From Acidobacteriota bacterium (GTDB lineage Bacteria > Acidobacteriota > Vicinamibacteria > Marinacidobacterales > Marinacidobacteraceae): a stretch of 56,398 nucleotides of DNA. This document shows, one piece after another, positions 34,785 to 44,239 of this stretch (the first letter of the stretch is position 1; every line of letters starts with the position of its first letter). Position numbers and translations under genes: made by a program. The notes under the pieces are model-generated. The model was not told the DNA's origin. It worked only from the letters and a program-made list of their open reading frames with translations, and did no database searches. The stretch is taken from assembly GCA_022820545.1 (NCBI GenBank), contig JAJEFG010000086.1:1-56398 (forward strand). The letters are read 5' to 3'.

Positions 34785-37510
34785 TTCTCCGCCATCGTTT
34801 CCTGGCCGCCACCGCGGCGCTGCTGCTGATCAATTCCGGATACCTGCTGGCGGCGCGGGGAGCGAACCTCTTCCACTCCGCCCAGATCCTCCTGCACCCG
34901 GTGTTCGGCATCGCGGCGCTCAAGCTGATGCTCTGGGGGTGGAAGAAGGTCGGCCCGGCGTTGCGAGCCGATCCGCTGCGGCGCTGGTTCTGGGTCTCGG
35001 GGACCCTGCTGGCGCTCACCGGACTGGGTCTCGCCATCGTCGGATCGACCCCGGCCAGCCGGCCGCTTCTCTACGTCCACCTCGCCGCCGCCGCCGGCTT
35101 CGCCGCGCTTCTGGCCAGGCGGCGGATGCTGCTCGCTCCGCTGCTGCTGGCCGTGGCCATCCCGGCGGGGGCCCTCCTCAGACCTTTGCTCCCGGCGTCC
35201 GGACCGCTGCTGAACGCCGGGCTGCCACCCGCAACGATGGCGGGCGAGGCGATGGGCGGGGAGGGCGGACCCTTCTTCCCGTCGGCTGCCGAAACGCTTC
35301 ACGGCGGGCTCATCCCCGAGGAGTTCTTCCTGGGCAGCGACGCGTGCGGCCGTTGCCATGCCGACATCACCCACCAGTGGAGCGAGTCGGCGCATCGATT
35401 CGCGTCCTTCAACAACCCCTGGTACCGGCGCTCCATCGAATACATGCAGGACGTCGTCGGCGTCACCCCTTCGAAGTGGTGCGCCGGCTGTCACGACCAC
35501 GCGGTGCTCTTCAGCGGGCTCATGGACCGGCCGATCGCCGAGATCGTGGACCGCCCGTCCGCGAGCGCCGGACTCGGCTGCGTTTCCTGCCACGCGATCA
35601 CCCGGGTGAAGGACACGATGGGGAACGCCGGGTTCGTCATCGAGTACCCGGAGATGCACGACCTCGCCACCTCCGAGGATCCGCTGATCCGGACGCTGCA
35701 CGACCTCGTGATCCACCTCGACCCCGAACCCCATCGCCAGGCGTTCCTGAAGCCGCTCCACACCGGCGACAGCTCGGCCTTCTGCTCGACGTGCCACAAG
35801 GTGCACCTCGACCAGCCGGTGAACGACTACCGCTGGCTGCGGGGTTTCAACAGCTACGACAACTGGCAGGCGAGCGGCGTGTCCGGAGAGGGCGCCCGCT
35901 CCTTCTACTACCCGGATGCGCCCAGGACCTGCGCGGACTGCCACATGCCGCCGGTGGCCGGCGAGGATCCGGCTGCCGTGGGCGGCCTGGTCCGTTCCCA
36001 TCGTTTCGCGACCGCCAACACCGCGCTTCCGACGCATTTCGGCCTCGACGAGCAACTGCAGGCCGTCCGCGACTTCCTGCGCGCCGGACAGGTCACCGTG
36101 GACATCTTCGGCCTCGTCCGTGACGACTCCGGCGAAGGCCCCGGCGATGACCAGCCGGCCGGGGGCCCGGATCCCCTGGCGCTCGCATCCACCTTCGCCG
36201 TCGGAGAAGAGGCCGCCGCACCCACCACCCGCTACGCCGGCGCCGGTCCGCTCGGAGAACTGAGCGCCCCGCTCGACGAGGCCTTGCCCGCGCTCGTTCC
36301 GGGCGAGACCGTGCGGGTCGACGTCGTGGTGCGCACCCGCAACGTCGGCCACTTCTTCCCGAGCGGCACCATCGACGCCCAGGAGGTCTGGCTCGAGTTC
36401 CAGGCGGAAGACGCCGCCGGCCGATCCTTCTTCTGGAGCGGTTTCACCGGCGAGGCGGGCGAGGTGGACGACGCCCCCGTGGACGGTTCGGCGCATTTCT
36501 TCCGCTCGCTGTTGCTCGACGCCCGCGGCAACCCGATCAACAAGCGCAACGCCTGGTCGGCGCGCAGCGTCCTCTACGTCTCCCCGATCCCGCCGGGCGC
36601 CGCCCATACGGTTCGCTACCGGCTGCAGGTCCCGGAGGACGTCGAGGGGCCGGTCACCCTGACCGCGCGCCTGAACTACCGGAAGTTCGACTGGTGGCAC
36701 ACCCAGTGGACCTTCCGGGGACAACTCGACGAGAGCGGCGAGGTGGCTTCCGGCTACGACGACCGGGCGGTCCGGTTCGCGGACGACGTCGCGGCGCCCG
36801 ACGTGCCCATCGTCGAGATGGCTGCCGCCTCGGTCCGGCTACCGGTAGCCGGAGAAGCCTCTCCCCCACCCGAACCCGCCCCGCGTGACCTCGCCCGCGC
36901 GCTCAGGTTCAACGACTACGGCATCGGGATGCTGCTCGCGGGGGACCTCCGCGCCGCGGAGGCCGCCTTCTCCACCGTGGGACGGCTCGCCCCCGAATTC
37001 GCGGACGCGCCGGTCAATCTCGCGCGGGTCCGCCTCCAGGAAGGAGATCCCGAGGGCGCCCGGGAGGCGGCGGAAGCGGCCCTCGAACTCGCCCCGGACC
37101 TTCCCCGCGCGCTCTTCTTCCGGGCCATGGCGCTGAAGGCGCTCGGCCGCTACGACGAGGCGCTCTCGGACCTGAACGCGGTACAGGAGGTCTTTCCGCG
37201 CGACCGGGTGGTGAACAACCAGGTCGGACGCCTGCTGTTCCTGAAGCGCGATTTCGCCGAGGCCGTCGCGGTCCTCGAGAAGACCCTCACCATCGATCCC
37301 GAGGACCTCGAAGCCCACTACAACCTGATGCTGGCCTCCCAGGGGCTTCGGGATCCCGAGCGCGCCGCCCGCCACCGCGAGCTCTACCTGCGCTTCAAGG
37401 CCGACGAAGCCTCCCAGTTCGTTACCGGTGACTACCGGCGCACCCATCCCGACGACAACAACGAGCGGCTCCCCATCCACGAACATCGGAACGGGCTCGC
37501 AGAGCGCTGA
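34781..37510 (+). CDS. Membrane-anchored pentaheme cytochrome c with TPR tail
   Basis: About 909 aa. Four to five N-terminal helices (1-145) anchor a periplasmic part with five CxxCH hemes: CGRCH (from 189), CAGCH, CVSCH, CSTCH and CADCH (from 384). A beta-rich region follows (about 500-690, SARSVLYVSPIPPGAAHTVRY), then tetratricopeptide repeats (about 710-885: AEAAFSTVGRLAPEFADAPVNLARVRL...). Probably an electron-transfer module docking a partner through the TPRs. No ATG/GTG/TTG start precedes the first helix after the upstream stop; CTG 34781 (CTGA overlap, GGAGGG just upstream) or ATT 34784 must serve. Coupled to TVP38 and the flavoprotein. Confidence 0.87.
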   Translation: MILRHRFLAATAALLLINSGYLLAARGANLFHSAQILLHPVFGIAALKLMLWGWKKVGPALRADPLRRWFWVSGTLLALTGLGLAIVGSTPASRPLLYVHLAAAAGFAALLARRRMLLAPLLLAVAIPAGALLRPLLPASGPLLNAGLPPATMAGEAMGGEGGPFFPSAAETLHGGLIPEEFFLGSDACGRCHADITHQWSESAHRFASFNNPWYRRSIEYMQDVVGVTPSKWCAGCHDHAVLFSGLMDRPIAEIVDRPSASAGLGCVSCHAITRVKDTMGNAGFVIEYPEMHDLATSEDPLIRTLHDLVIHLDPEPHRQAFLKPLHTGDSSAFCSTCHKVHLDQPVNDYRWLRGFNSYDNWQASGVSGEGARSFYYPDAPRTCADCHMPPVAGEDPAAVGGLVRSHRFATANTALPTHFGLDEQLQAVRDFLRAGQVTVDIFGLVRDDSGEGPGDDQPAGGPDPLALASTFAVGEEAAAPTTRYAGAGPLGELSAPLDEALPALVPGETVRVDVVVRTRNVGHFFPSGTIDAQEVWLEFQAEDAAGRSFFWSGFTGEAGEVDDAPVDGSAHFFRSLLLDARGNPINKRNAWSARSVLYVSPIPPGAAHTVRYRLQVPEDVEGPVTLTARLNYRKFDWWHTQWTFRGQLDESGEVASGYDDRAVRFADDVAAPDVPIVEMAAASVRLPVAGEASPPPEPAPRDLARALRFNDYGIGMLLAGDLRAAEAAFSTVGRLAPEFADAPVNLARVRLQEGDPEGAREAAEAALELAPDLPRALFFRAMALKALGRYDEALSDLNAVQEVFPRDRVVNNQVGRLLFLKRDFAEAVAVLEKTLTIDPEDLEAHYNLMLASQGLRDPERAARHRELYLRFKADEASQFVTGDYRRTHPDDNNERLPIHEHRNGLAER

Positions 37511-37523
37511 CGGTCGCCGTCGC

Positions 37524-39167
37524 TCATCCGGAGCCCGCCACCGGCCGCGGCGCCCGGCGCGCCCTGCCCTCCGGTGAAGCAGCCTCCGTCATCTGGGAGG
37601 CGTCGAGTTCCCGCACGAACTTGGACATCAGGAAGAACACGTGTTCGACCGTGTTCGTCAATGCGATGACCCGGCTGCGAGTCGGGCCGTCCGCCTGCAT
37701 GAGGGCTGTTCCGTACTTGCGGCGCATCGACCGCATCACCTCGCCGCGGTCGCCGGCCAGCTCCCTGGCGAGCGCCCAGGCTTCCCGGTCGCGGCTCCGC
37801 ATTGCATGGATCAGGGATTGGAAGACGGCATCCGTTCCTTCGCAGAGACTCGCTCGCAGATTGCCCAGGTCCGACAGGTCCGGAAGCTCGCGCAGCGCTT
37901 CGCAAAGGGCGCCCACCTGCTCCTCGAGCCAGCCGAGCAGCTTCAGGCGGGTGAGCATCGAGTTGTGGTCGTCCACCGCGCTCGCGCGGTGGCGGATCAA
38001 CAGGTCGGTCTGAAATCTCTCGATCTCCGTCAACAGGCTCCGGAGCCCGCGGCGAAGCCCGGCGAGATCGGTCCCGGACCGGACGGCTTCGAAGTAGCGC
38101 GGCAGGTTCTCGAACACGCGCCGCTGCTCGAGATCCACCAGCGAAAGCGCCGAACCGGCATCTTCCAGCGCGCCGTCGTGCAGGAACTCGGTCTTTTCCA
38201 GTTCCTCCGTCGCGGTCGCGGGCCAGAGCCTCGCGAACACCCGCTCCACCGGTCCGACGACGGCGAGCAATGCCAGTGCGCCGAGCAGGTTCACGAGCAG
38301 GAGCACGATTGCCATCTGCTGGCCGACCCCCTGATCGAGCGAGAGCGCGAGCGCCTTGACCAGGGGCACTCCGAGCTCCAGTTCCAGGAACAACGCCGGG
38401 ACGCCTACCAGACAGATCAACACGTTCAGACCCACCTGGCACATCGCAACCTGGCGCGATCGGCCGGCCAGGTTCACGGACAGGATGTACAGGATCAGGG
38501 CCGACCCGAAGGTGACCCCGTAGAGGAGCATGATGGTCTGGTCCACGGTGAGGACGCCAAGCGTGGCCATGCTGATGCCCAGCACACAGACCGCCGCGCC
38601 CGACTGCACGATGGCGGTCAGCAACGCCGCCACCAGGAACGTGAGCAGCAGCGAACCCACGCTCCACTGCATCATCTCGCCGAACCACGGGTGCTCGCCG
38701 AGCGGCGCCGCCGCCGCGACCAGCATGCCGAGGCCGAGAAAGATCATCCCCACTCCGAAGACGGACGCCGCGATCCGCCGATAGTCCCCGGCGACCCGTT
38801 CGCTGGCAATGACCAGGCCCGCCGCTCCCACGACGTAGAGCGCGGCCAGGCGGATGTCGAAGGTCAGCACGAATACCAGCAACGTCACGCCGACGTTCCC
38901 GCCGAGGACGATGGCGAAAGCCCCCCGGGTGGAAACCAGCCGCGACTTCGCCATGCTGACCACGATGAAGGTGAGCGCCGACATGCTCTGGGTGGTGACG
39001 CCCGCAAGCGCGCCAATGCCGAACGCGGCGAGGCGCCTCTCCGTCCATCGCCTCGCGATGAGGCGCAGCCGCCGGCCGGCGAGCGCCTTGAGGTTTTCCG
39101 TCAGGAGCCACATCCCGACGAAGAAGAGTCCGACGCCGCCGATCATTCCGCCGAACAGATCGAGCAT
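37524..39167 (-). CDS. Na/Pi cotransporter family protein
   Basis: A 547-aa membrane protein with two inverted Na/Pi-cotransporter repeats (GALAGVTTQSMSALTFIVVSM and ALLTAIVQSGAAVCVLGISM, each with the QS motif) and about ten helices. A cytoplasmic PhoU-like helical C-terminus (about 350-530) follows. Probably imports or balances phosphate. ATG 39167 has GGAG 9 nt upstream. It is convergent with the pentaheme cytochrome (13-bp gap). Confidence 0.9.
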   Translation of the reverse strand: MLDLFGGMIGGVGLFFVGMWLLTENLKALAGRRLRLIARRWTERRLAAFGIGALAGVTTQSMSALTFIVVSMAKSRLVSTRGAFAIVLGGNVGVTLLVFVLTFDIRLAALYVVGAAGLVIASERVAGDYRRIAASVFGVGMIFLGLGMLVAAAAPLGEHPWFGEMMQWSVGSLLLTFLVAALLTAIVQSGAAVCVLGISMATLGVLTVDQTIMLLYGVTFGSALILYILSVNLAGRSRQVAMCQVGLNVLICLVGVPALFLELELGVPLVKALALSLDQGVGQQMAIVLLLVNLLGALALLAVVGPVERVFARLWPATATEELEKTEFLHDGALEDAGSALSLVDLEQRRVFENLPRYFEAVRSGTDLAGLRRGLRSLLTEIERFQTDLLIRHRASAVDDHNSMLTRLKLLGWLEEQVGALCEALRELPDLSDLGNLRASLCEGTDAVFQSLIHAMRSRDREAWALARELAGDRGEVMRSMRRKYGTALMQADGPTRSRVIALTNTVEHVFFLMSKFVRELDASQMTEAASPEGRARRAPRPVAGSG

Positions 39168-39616
39168 GCGGGCGGGCTCCTGATCGTTAGCCGAAAGCGG
39201 TTGACAGCGAAAAAGGACGTTGACCGGCGGTAACTCGCGCCGGCAACTGTCGCGAATCGACCGAGAGTACAACCGCCCATTGCGACAGGAGCGTTAGATG
39301 TTGAGTACGGGTCCGTGACTCGGGTGGCGTACGGTCGCACGCACCCGTCCCGAACCCCGGGAATCCCCGCTCCTGGCCAGCGCCGACGGAAATCCGCCGA
39401 CCCCTATGGGCCTGGCGCGCTGGCGCGTCGGGTGACCGCTAGCATTCTGTCTTGTGCCCACGGAATCCTGGCGGCAGACGACGCCCGCCGACGAGGTCCC
39501 GGGGGCGGTTCCGAACGTCACCGCAGGAATGGAGCCCGGCAGGAGTGGAATCGGAAGGGAAACGGGATGCCCGGGGATCACCCGTGATCCGCTGGTGATC
39601 CGCCGCACTGCGAGAA
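39168..39616. other. Non-coding divergent region
   Basis: 449 bp between the divergent Na/Pi transporter and the CRTAC1-like gene. A TTGACA (about 39200) is visible on the plus strand without a matching -10. No gene, tRNA or recognised riboswitch is seen. Small open frames here lack signals or family motifs. Confidence 0.5.
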
Positions 39617-41329
39617 TTGCCGATCTCCTTGCAAACGTCTGATCGCTCCGGCTCTCCGCACCCGCGCCCGCCGGCCACGGTCTGCGCGGGGACGCTGATC
39701 GCGGTGGTGTGTTCGCTCGGCGGCGCCGCCCGGGCGCAGGAGCCGCGCTTCGTGGACGTGACCGAGGCCGCCGGGATCGACTTCGTCCACGAGAACGGGG
39801 CCTTCGGCGAGAAGTACCTGCCCGAGACCATGGGCTCGGGGGTGGCTTTCTTCGATGCCGACGGCGACGGCGACCAGGACCTGCTCTTCGTGAACAGCCG
39901 GCGCTGGCCGGGGCACCGGACCGAGCCGGAGCCCACCGCGGCGCTCTACCTGAACCGGGGCGACGGGACCTTCGAGGACAGGACGCCCGGTTCGGGGCTC
40001 GACGTAGCCCTCTACGGCATCGGCGTGGCCATCGCCGACTACGACGCCGACGGGGACCAGGACCTCTACCTCACCGTCCTCGGACCGAACCGCCTGCTCG
40101 AGAACACGGGCGACGGAGTCTTCCGGGAGGCGCCGCACGCCGCCTCGGTGGCGGATCCCGGCTTTTCGAGCGTCGCCACCTGGCTCGACGCCGACGGCGA
40201 CGGAGATCTCGATCTCTTCTTGCTGAACTACGTGGAGTGGTCCATCGAGGAGGACATCTTCTGCGCCCTCGACGGCGTGAACAAGAGCTACTGCACCCCG
40301 GAGTCCTACAACGGGGCGAGCGCCGTCCTCTACCGGAACGACGGCGCGGACGGGTTCACCGACGTCACGCGGGAGGCGGGACTCTTCAACCCCCGGGGGA
40401 AGGGACTCGGCGTCGCGGTCCTCGATTTCGATGACGACGGGCTCTTCGACCTCGCGGTCGCGAACGACACCCAGCCCAACTACCTCTACCGGAACCTCGG
40501 CGGCGGGCGGTTCGAGGACGCGGGAGTGCTCTCCGGGATCGCCTTCGCGGAGAACGGCGCCGCCCGGGGCGCCATGGGCATCGACGCCTCCGACTACGAC
40601 GGCGACGGCATGCCCGATCTCGTGATCGGCAACTTCTCGAACGAGATGGTCTCGCTCTACCACAACGAGGGCGTCGGTTTCTTCATCGACCAGGCGCCCG
40701 TCTCCGAGATCGGCCGCAACAGCCTGCTCACGCTGGCGTTCGGGGCCTTCTTCTTCGACTACGACCTCGACGGACGCCAGGACATCTTCGTCGCGAACGG
40801 GCATGTCGAGAACGACATCGCCGCCGTCCAGCAGCGGGTCAGCTACCGCCAGGCCCCCCATCTCTTCCGGAACCGGGGCGACGGCGGCTTCGAGGAAGTG
40901 ACCACCGCCTCCCCGGACCTCGCCCGACCCATGGTGGCGCGGGGGGCGGCCTTCGGCGACATCGACGGCGACGGCGATCCGGACCTCGCGGTCAGTGAGA
41001 ACGGCGGTCCGGCGCGCCTGTTCCGGAACGACGGCGGCGAGCGGAACGGCTGGGTGGGCTTCCGGCTCCGGGGCAGGAATTCGAACCGGGACGGAATCGG
41101 TGCGAAGATCATCCTCGCCATCGAGGATGCCGGAATGACCCGCAGCGAGACCCGCGTCGTGAAGAGCGCCACCGGGTACGCCTCGCAGAACCAGCTCGAG
41201 GTGGTCTTCGGCCTGGGCTCCGGCGGGCGGGCGGTGTCCGCCGAAGTGCTCTGGCCCTCGGGATCCAGGAGCGGGATCGAGGCCCCGGAGGCGCGCCGGA
41301 GCCACCTCGTGGAGGAGCCGTCATCGTGA
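39617..41329 (+). CDS. Secreted CRTAC1-like FG-GAP/VCBS repeat protein with ASPIC/UnbV domain
   Basis: 570 aa. A signal region (VCAGTLIAVVCSLGGAARAQ) is followed by seven or more calcium-binding propeller repeats with DxDGDGxxD signatures (DADGDGDQDLL, DYDADGDQDLY, DADGDGDLDLF, DFDDDGLFDLA, DYDGDGMPDLV, DYDLDGRQDIF, DIDGDGDPDLA). The C-terminal ASPIC/UnbV domain ends with FGLGSGGRAVSAEVLWPSGS. These exported beta-propellers probably mediate binding; catalysis is not known. The start is a TTG at 39617 and is uncertain. GTGA overlap with the octaheme gene couples the two, a common pairing with multiheme/TPR proteins. Confidence 0.9.
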   Translation: MPISLQTSDRSGSPHPRPPATVCAGTLIAVVCSLGGAARAQEPRFVDVTEAAGIDFVHENGAFGEKYLPETMGSGVAFFDADGDGDQDLLFVNSRRWPGHRTEPEPTAALYLNRGDGTFEDRTPGSGLDVALYGIGVAIADYDADGDQDLYLTVLGPNRLLENTGDGVFREAPHAASVADPGFSSVATWLDADGDGDLDLFLLNYVEWSIEEDIFCALDGVNKSYCTPESYNGASAVLYRNDGADGFTDVTREAGLFNPRGKGLGVAVLDFDDDGLFDLAVANDTQPNYLYRNLGGGRFEDAGVLSGIAFAENGAARGAMGIDASDYDGDGMPDLVIGNFSNEMVSLYHNEGVGFFIDQAPVSEIGRNSLLTLAFGAFFFDYDLDGRQDIFVANGHVENDIAAVQQRVSYRQAPHLFRNRGDGGFEEVTTASPDLARPMVARGAAFGDIDGDGDPDLAVSENGGPARLFRNDGGERNGWVGFRLRGRNSNRDGIGAKIILAIEDAGMTRSETRVVKSATGYASQNQLEVVFGLGSGGRAVSAEVLWPSGSRSGIEAPEARRSHLVEEPSS

Positions 41330-43341
41330 GGTTCGTCCTCGCTTGCGCCGGCTCGGCCGCCCTCGCGGCGCTCGGCCTGTTCGCCACCTCCATCGGCTCG
41401 CCTCCCGTCGCCGCGGCCGCGGTTCAAGCGGCGCAGGAGGTCCCCCCGCCGCTCTCCGAACAGCCCGCCATGATGGTGGGTTCCGCCGAGTGCCTGACCT
41501 GCCACGAGCAGGCCCATGACGACTGGACCTCCTCCCGCCATTCCAAGATGGTGCAGCCGGCCGTCCCCGGCCAGGTGCTCGGGGACTTCTCCCAGGAGGT
41601 CCTCCGGCTCCGCGGCGAGGAGTACCGGATTCGCCGGACCGGCTCCCGGTACTTCATCACCGAGCCGTTCTTCACCGGCGAGCCCGTCGAGCACCGGGTG
41701 GACTACACGCTCGGGAACCGCCGCATCCAGCACTACCTGACGACGCTCCCGGACGGGCGGGTCATCGTGCTGCCGCCGACCTGGGACGTGCTGCGCCGGG
41801 AGTGGTTCCACAACCTCGAGATCGCCGCCCCCGACCAGGCGGAGGGCATCGTCCCGGTGCAGCTCTGGAACAAGAACTGTTTCGGCTGTCACGTGAGCGA
41901 CCAGATCAAGGGCTTCCGGCCCGGGGAAAACCGCTACGACACCACCTGGCTCGACTTCGGCACCACCTGCGAGCGCTGCCACGGACCGGGCAGCCGGCAC
42001 GTGGACAAGTACATGAACCTCGACTTCTACGGCGACGATCCGGCGAGCTACATCGTGCAGCAGACCCGGCTGGACCACGAGACGAACTCGATGGTCTGCG
42101 CCCAGTGCCACTCGTTCCGGGACCAGATGGCTTTCGGCTTCGCCGCCGGCGACAACTATTTCGACCACTTCTTCCCGATCCTCGAGTACACCCAGGAGCC
42201 CTCCGAGGACCCCACCTGGTACCCGGACGGGAAGACCCGGCGGTTCTCCACCAACACCCTCGGCATCTGGCAGAGCAAGTGTTTCGTGGAGGGAAACGCC
42301 ACCTGCACGGGTTGCCACATCGATCCCCACCGCCCGGACATCGAGAGGAACGAACAGCTCCTCCCGACGAACAACGGGCTCTGCACCGGCTGCCACGAGG
42401 CGATCGGCGCCGATCTCACCGCGCACACCTTCCACCCCGCCCAGAGCGAGGGCAGTTCCTGCGTCGAGTGCCACATGCCGCGCAGCGTCACGAGCATCCG
42501 GGCCAAGATGCGCGACCACAGCATCTCGATCCCGTCGCCCCGGAACACCGCCCGCTACGGGGTGCCCAACGCCTGCAACGAATGCCACACCGCCGAGAGC
42601 CCCGAATGGGCGACCGAGCGGATGGACGCATGGTGGGGCGAGACGCCGCGCCGGCGGAAGATCGAACGGCGGGCCGATGCCTACACCGGAGCCCGCGACC
42701 TGAGCCGGGAGGCGCTCGATCTCCTGCTCGCCATGTCGGCCGACGAGGGCGAGGGCCCCATCAACCGCGCGAACGCCGCCGGGCATCTCGGGCGCTACCT
42801 CGCGGATCCGGCGACCCGGGAGCCGGCGACCCGCGCGCTGCTCGCCGCCTCGGAGGATGCGCACCCCCTGGTGCGGGCCGTCGCTTCGCTGAAGCTGGGG
42901 GAGACCGGGAACACCGAGTCCACCGAGATCCGGGACACCCTCGTGGCCCGCGTCCAGGACGAGCGCCGTTCCGTGCGGATGAACGCGGCCATCTCGCTCC
43001 TCAACCTCGGCATCCGCACCCTTCCGGGAGAAGCCGAGAGGAGCTTCGAACTGGCGAAGCGCCTCCACGCGATCCGGGGCAACTTCTTCGCCGACGACGC
43101 GCCCCAGCAGCTCAACCTCGGCCGGCTGCACGTCCTCGACGGCAACTCCGCCGCGGCCGGCAGGGCGTTCGAACAGAGTTACAACCTCGACTCCAACCAA
43201 CCCGGAATCCGCTTCTTCATGGCGGTGACCCGCCTCTCGCAGCAGCGGATCCCGGAAGCGCGGGACCTGTTGCGCTCCGTTCCCGCGGAAGACCCCTTCG
43301 CCCAGGAAGCGCAGAACCTGCTCCGCCAACTCGAACCCTGA
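41326..43341 (+). CDS. Periplasmic octaheme cytochrome c with HEAT/TPR tail
   Basis: 671 aa with a signal peptide and eight CxxCH motifs: CLTCH (from 56), CFGCH, CERCH, CAQCH, CTGCH, CTGCH, CVECH and CNECH (from 417). The C-terminal third has HEAT-like (ALLAASEDAHPLVRAVASLKL, DERRSVRMNAAISLL) and TPR-like repeats (AGRAFEQSYNLDSNQPGIRFFMAV). The heme-domain layout resembles c554/nitrite-reductase-type multiheme proteins, but no catalytic CxxCK is present, so electron transfer is likely. The GTG start overlaps the CRTAC1-like stop. Confidence 0.9.
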   Translation: MRFVLACAGSAALAALGLFATSIGSPPVAAAAVQAAQEVPPPLSEQPAMMVGSAECLTCHEQAHDDWTSSRHSKMVQPAVPGQVLGDFSQEVLRLRGEEYRIRRTGSRYFITEPFFTGEPVEHRVDYTLGNRRIQHYLTTLPDGRVIVLPPTWDVLRREWFHNLEIAAPDQAEGIVPVQLWNKNCFGCHVSDQIKGFRPGENRYDTTWLDFGTTCERCHGPGSRHVDKYMNLDFYGDDPASYIVQQTRLDHETNSMVCAQCHSFRDQMAFGFAAGDNYFDHFFPILEYTQEPSEDPTWYPDGKTRRFSTNTLGIWQSKCFVEGNATCTGCHIDPHRPDIERNEQLLPTNNGLCTGCHEAIGADLTAHTFHPAQSEGSSCVECHMPRSVTSIRAKMRDHSISIPSPRNTARYGVPNACNECHTAESPEWATERMDAWWGETPRRRKIERRADAYTGARDLSREALDLLLAMSADEGEGPINRANAAGHLGRYLADPATREPATRALLAASEDAHPLVRAVASLKLGETGNTESTEIRDTLVARVQDERRSVRMNAAISLLNLGIRTLPGEAERSFELAKRLHAIRGNFFADDAPQQLNLGRLHVLDGNSAAAGRAFEQSYNLDSNQPGIRFFMAVTRLSQQRIPEARDLLRSVPAEDPFAQEAQNLLRQLEP

Positions 43342-43361
43342 GGCGAAGCGCGGGCTCGTCG

Positions 43362-43904
43362 ATGTCCCGAGGCACGAGCAACGCCGCGAAGGTCCGGGAG
43401 TTCATGCGGTTCGTCGGCGACCAGGCGACGGGCGCCGGCCGCATCTACCTCACCGGCGGCGCTTCGGCGGTCCTTGTCGGGTGGCGCAGTACCACGGTGG
43501 ATGTGGACATCAAGCTGGATCCGGAACCGCCGGGCGTATTCGACGCCATTGCCCGCGCCAAGGAGGTGCTGGACATGAACGTCGAACTCGCCGCTCCCGA
43601 CGACTTCATTCCCGCCCTGCCCGATTGGCGTCGTCGGAGCGTCTTCATCGCCCGGTACGGCCCGGTCGCGTTCCTGCACTACGATTTTTGTGCTCAGGCG
43701 CTCGCCAAGATCGAGCGCGGCCACACTCAGGACTTACAGGACGTTGAGGCGATGCGGCGGCTGAAACTGATCGAGTCGGAGCGGTTGTCGCAACTGTTCA
43801 ACGCCGTGGAGCCCGATCTCGCGCGGTATCCGGCCATCGATCCCGCGTCCTTCCGCGATCGGGTGCACGAAGCGCTCCGCACTCTGGACGTTCCGAATCC
43901 ATGA
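43362..43904 (+). CDS. DUF6036-type nucleotidyltransferase-fold protein
   Basis: 180 aa. YLTGGASAVLVGWRSTTVDVDIKLD holds the nucleotidyltransferase pattern GGxA...R.T.DVD, with the Asp pair as metal ligands. It resembles DUF6036 and AbiEii-like toxin nucleotidyltransferases. The C-terminal helix EAMRRLKLIESERLSQLFNAVEPDL is family-typical. It is co-translated (ATGA) with the small helical protein that follows, suggesting a two-gene toxin-antitoxin-like or defence module, though this is unproven. Confidence 0.8.
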   Translation: MSRGTSNAAKVREFMRFVGDQATGAGRIYLTGGASAVLVGWRSTTVDVDIKLDPEPPGVFDAIARAKEVLDMNVELAAPDDFIPALPDWRRRSVFIARYGPVAFLHYDFCAQALAKIERGHTQDLQDVEAMRRLKLIESERLSQLFNAVEPDLARYPAIDPASFRDRVHEALRTLDVPNP

Positions 43905-44239
43905 GCCGCACCGGAAGAGACGCCGCGGCGGCGGCGCCTTTCCCGCCGAACCTGCCCGGAGCGGACCTGGTGATGGCCGGCATTGCCGCCCTCCGGAGGC
44001 GCGATTTCAACGTCGAAGCACTGCTCGTCGCCGTGGGCGCGCCGCGCCTGCGCCGCGCCGGGCTGGATCTCCCGCCGGCCGCGAGCGAGCCCGAGGCGCC
44101 TGAACTCGCGCTGTATGCGGCTCTGCGCGGCGCAGGCGGCGACGCACACTCGCGCTACAACGCCCTGATCCGCCGTTTGGTCAGTTTCGAGCGTGCCCTG
44201 GAGACGGCGCAGCGCCGGAAGAGGGGTCGCGCGTCGTGA
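43901..44239 (+). CDS. Small helical partner protein of unknown function
   Basis: A 112-aa protein, Ala/Arg-rich and mostly helical (LVMAGIAALRRRDFNVEALLVAVGAPRL... YNALIRRLVSFERALETAQRRKR), with no membrane helix. No family was recognised. It is fixed by 4-nt overlaps between the nucleotidyltransferase and the barrel gene. Pairing with a DUF6036-type gene suggests an antitoxin or substrate-recruiting role, by context only. Confidence 0.65.
   Translation: MSRTGRDAAAAAPFPPNLPGADLVMAGIAALRRRDFNVEALLVAVGAPRLRRAGLDLPPAASEPEAPELALYAALRGAGGDAHSRYNALIRRLVSFERALETAQRRKRGRAS

Noticed and set aside
39300-39420. Possible tRNA or structured RNA in the 449-bp gap
   Set aside because: No acceptor stem, T-loop or anticodon arm could be assembled by eye.
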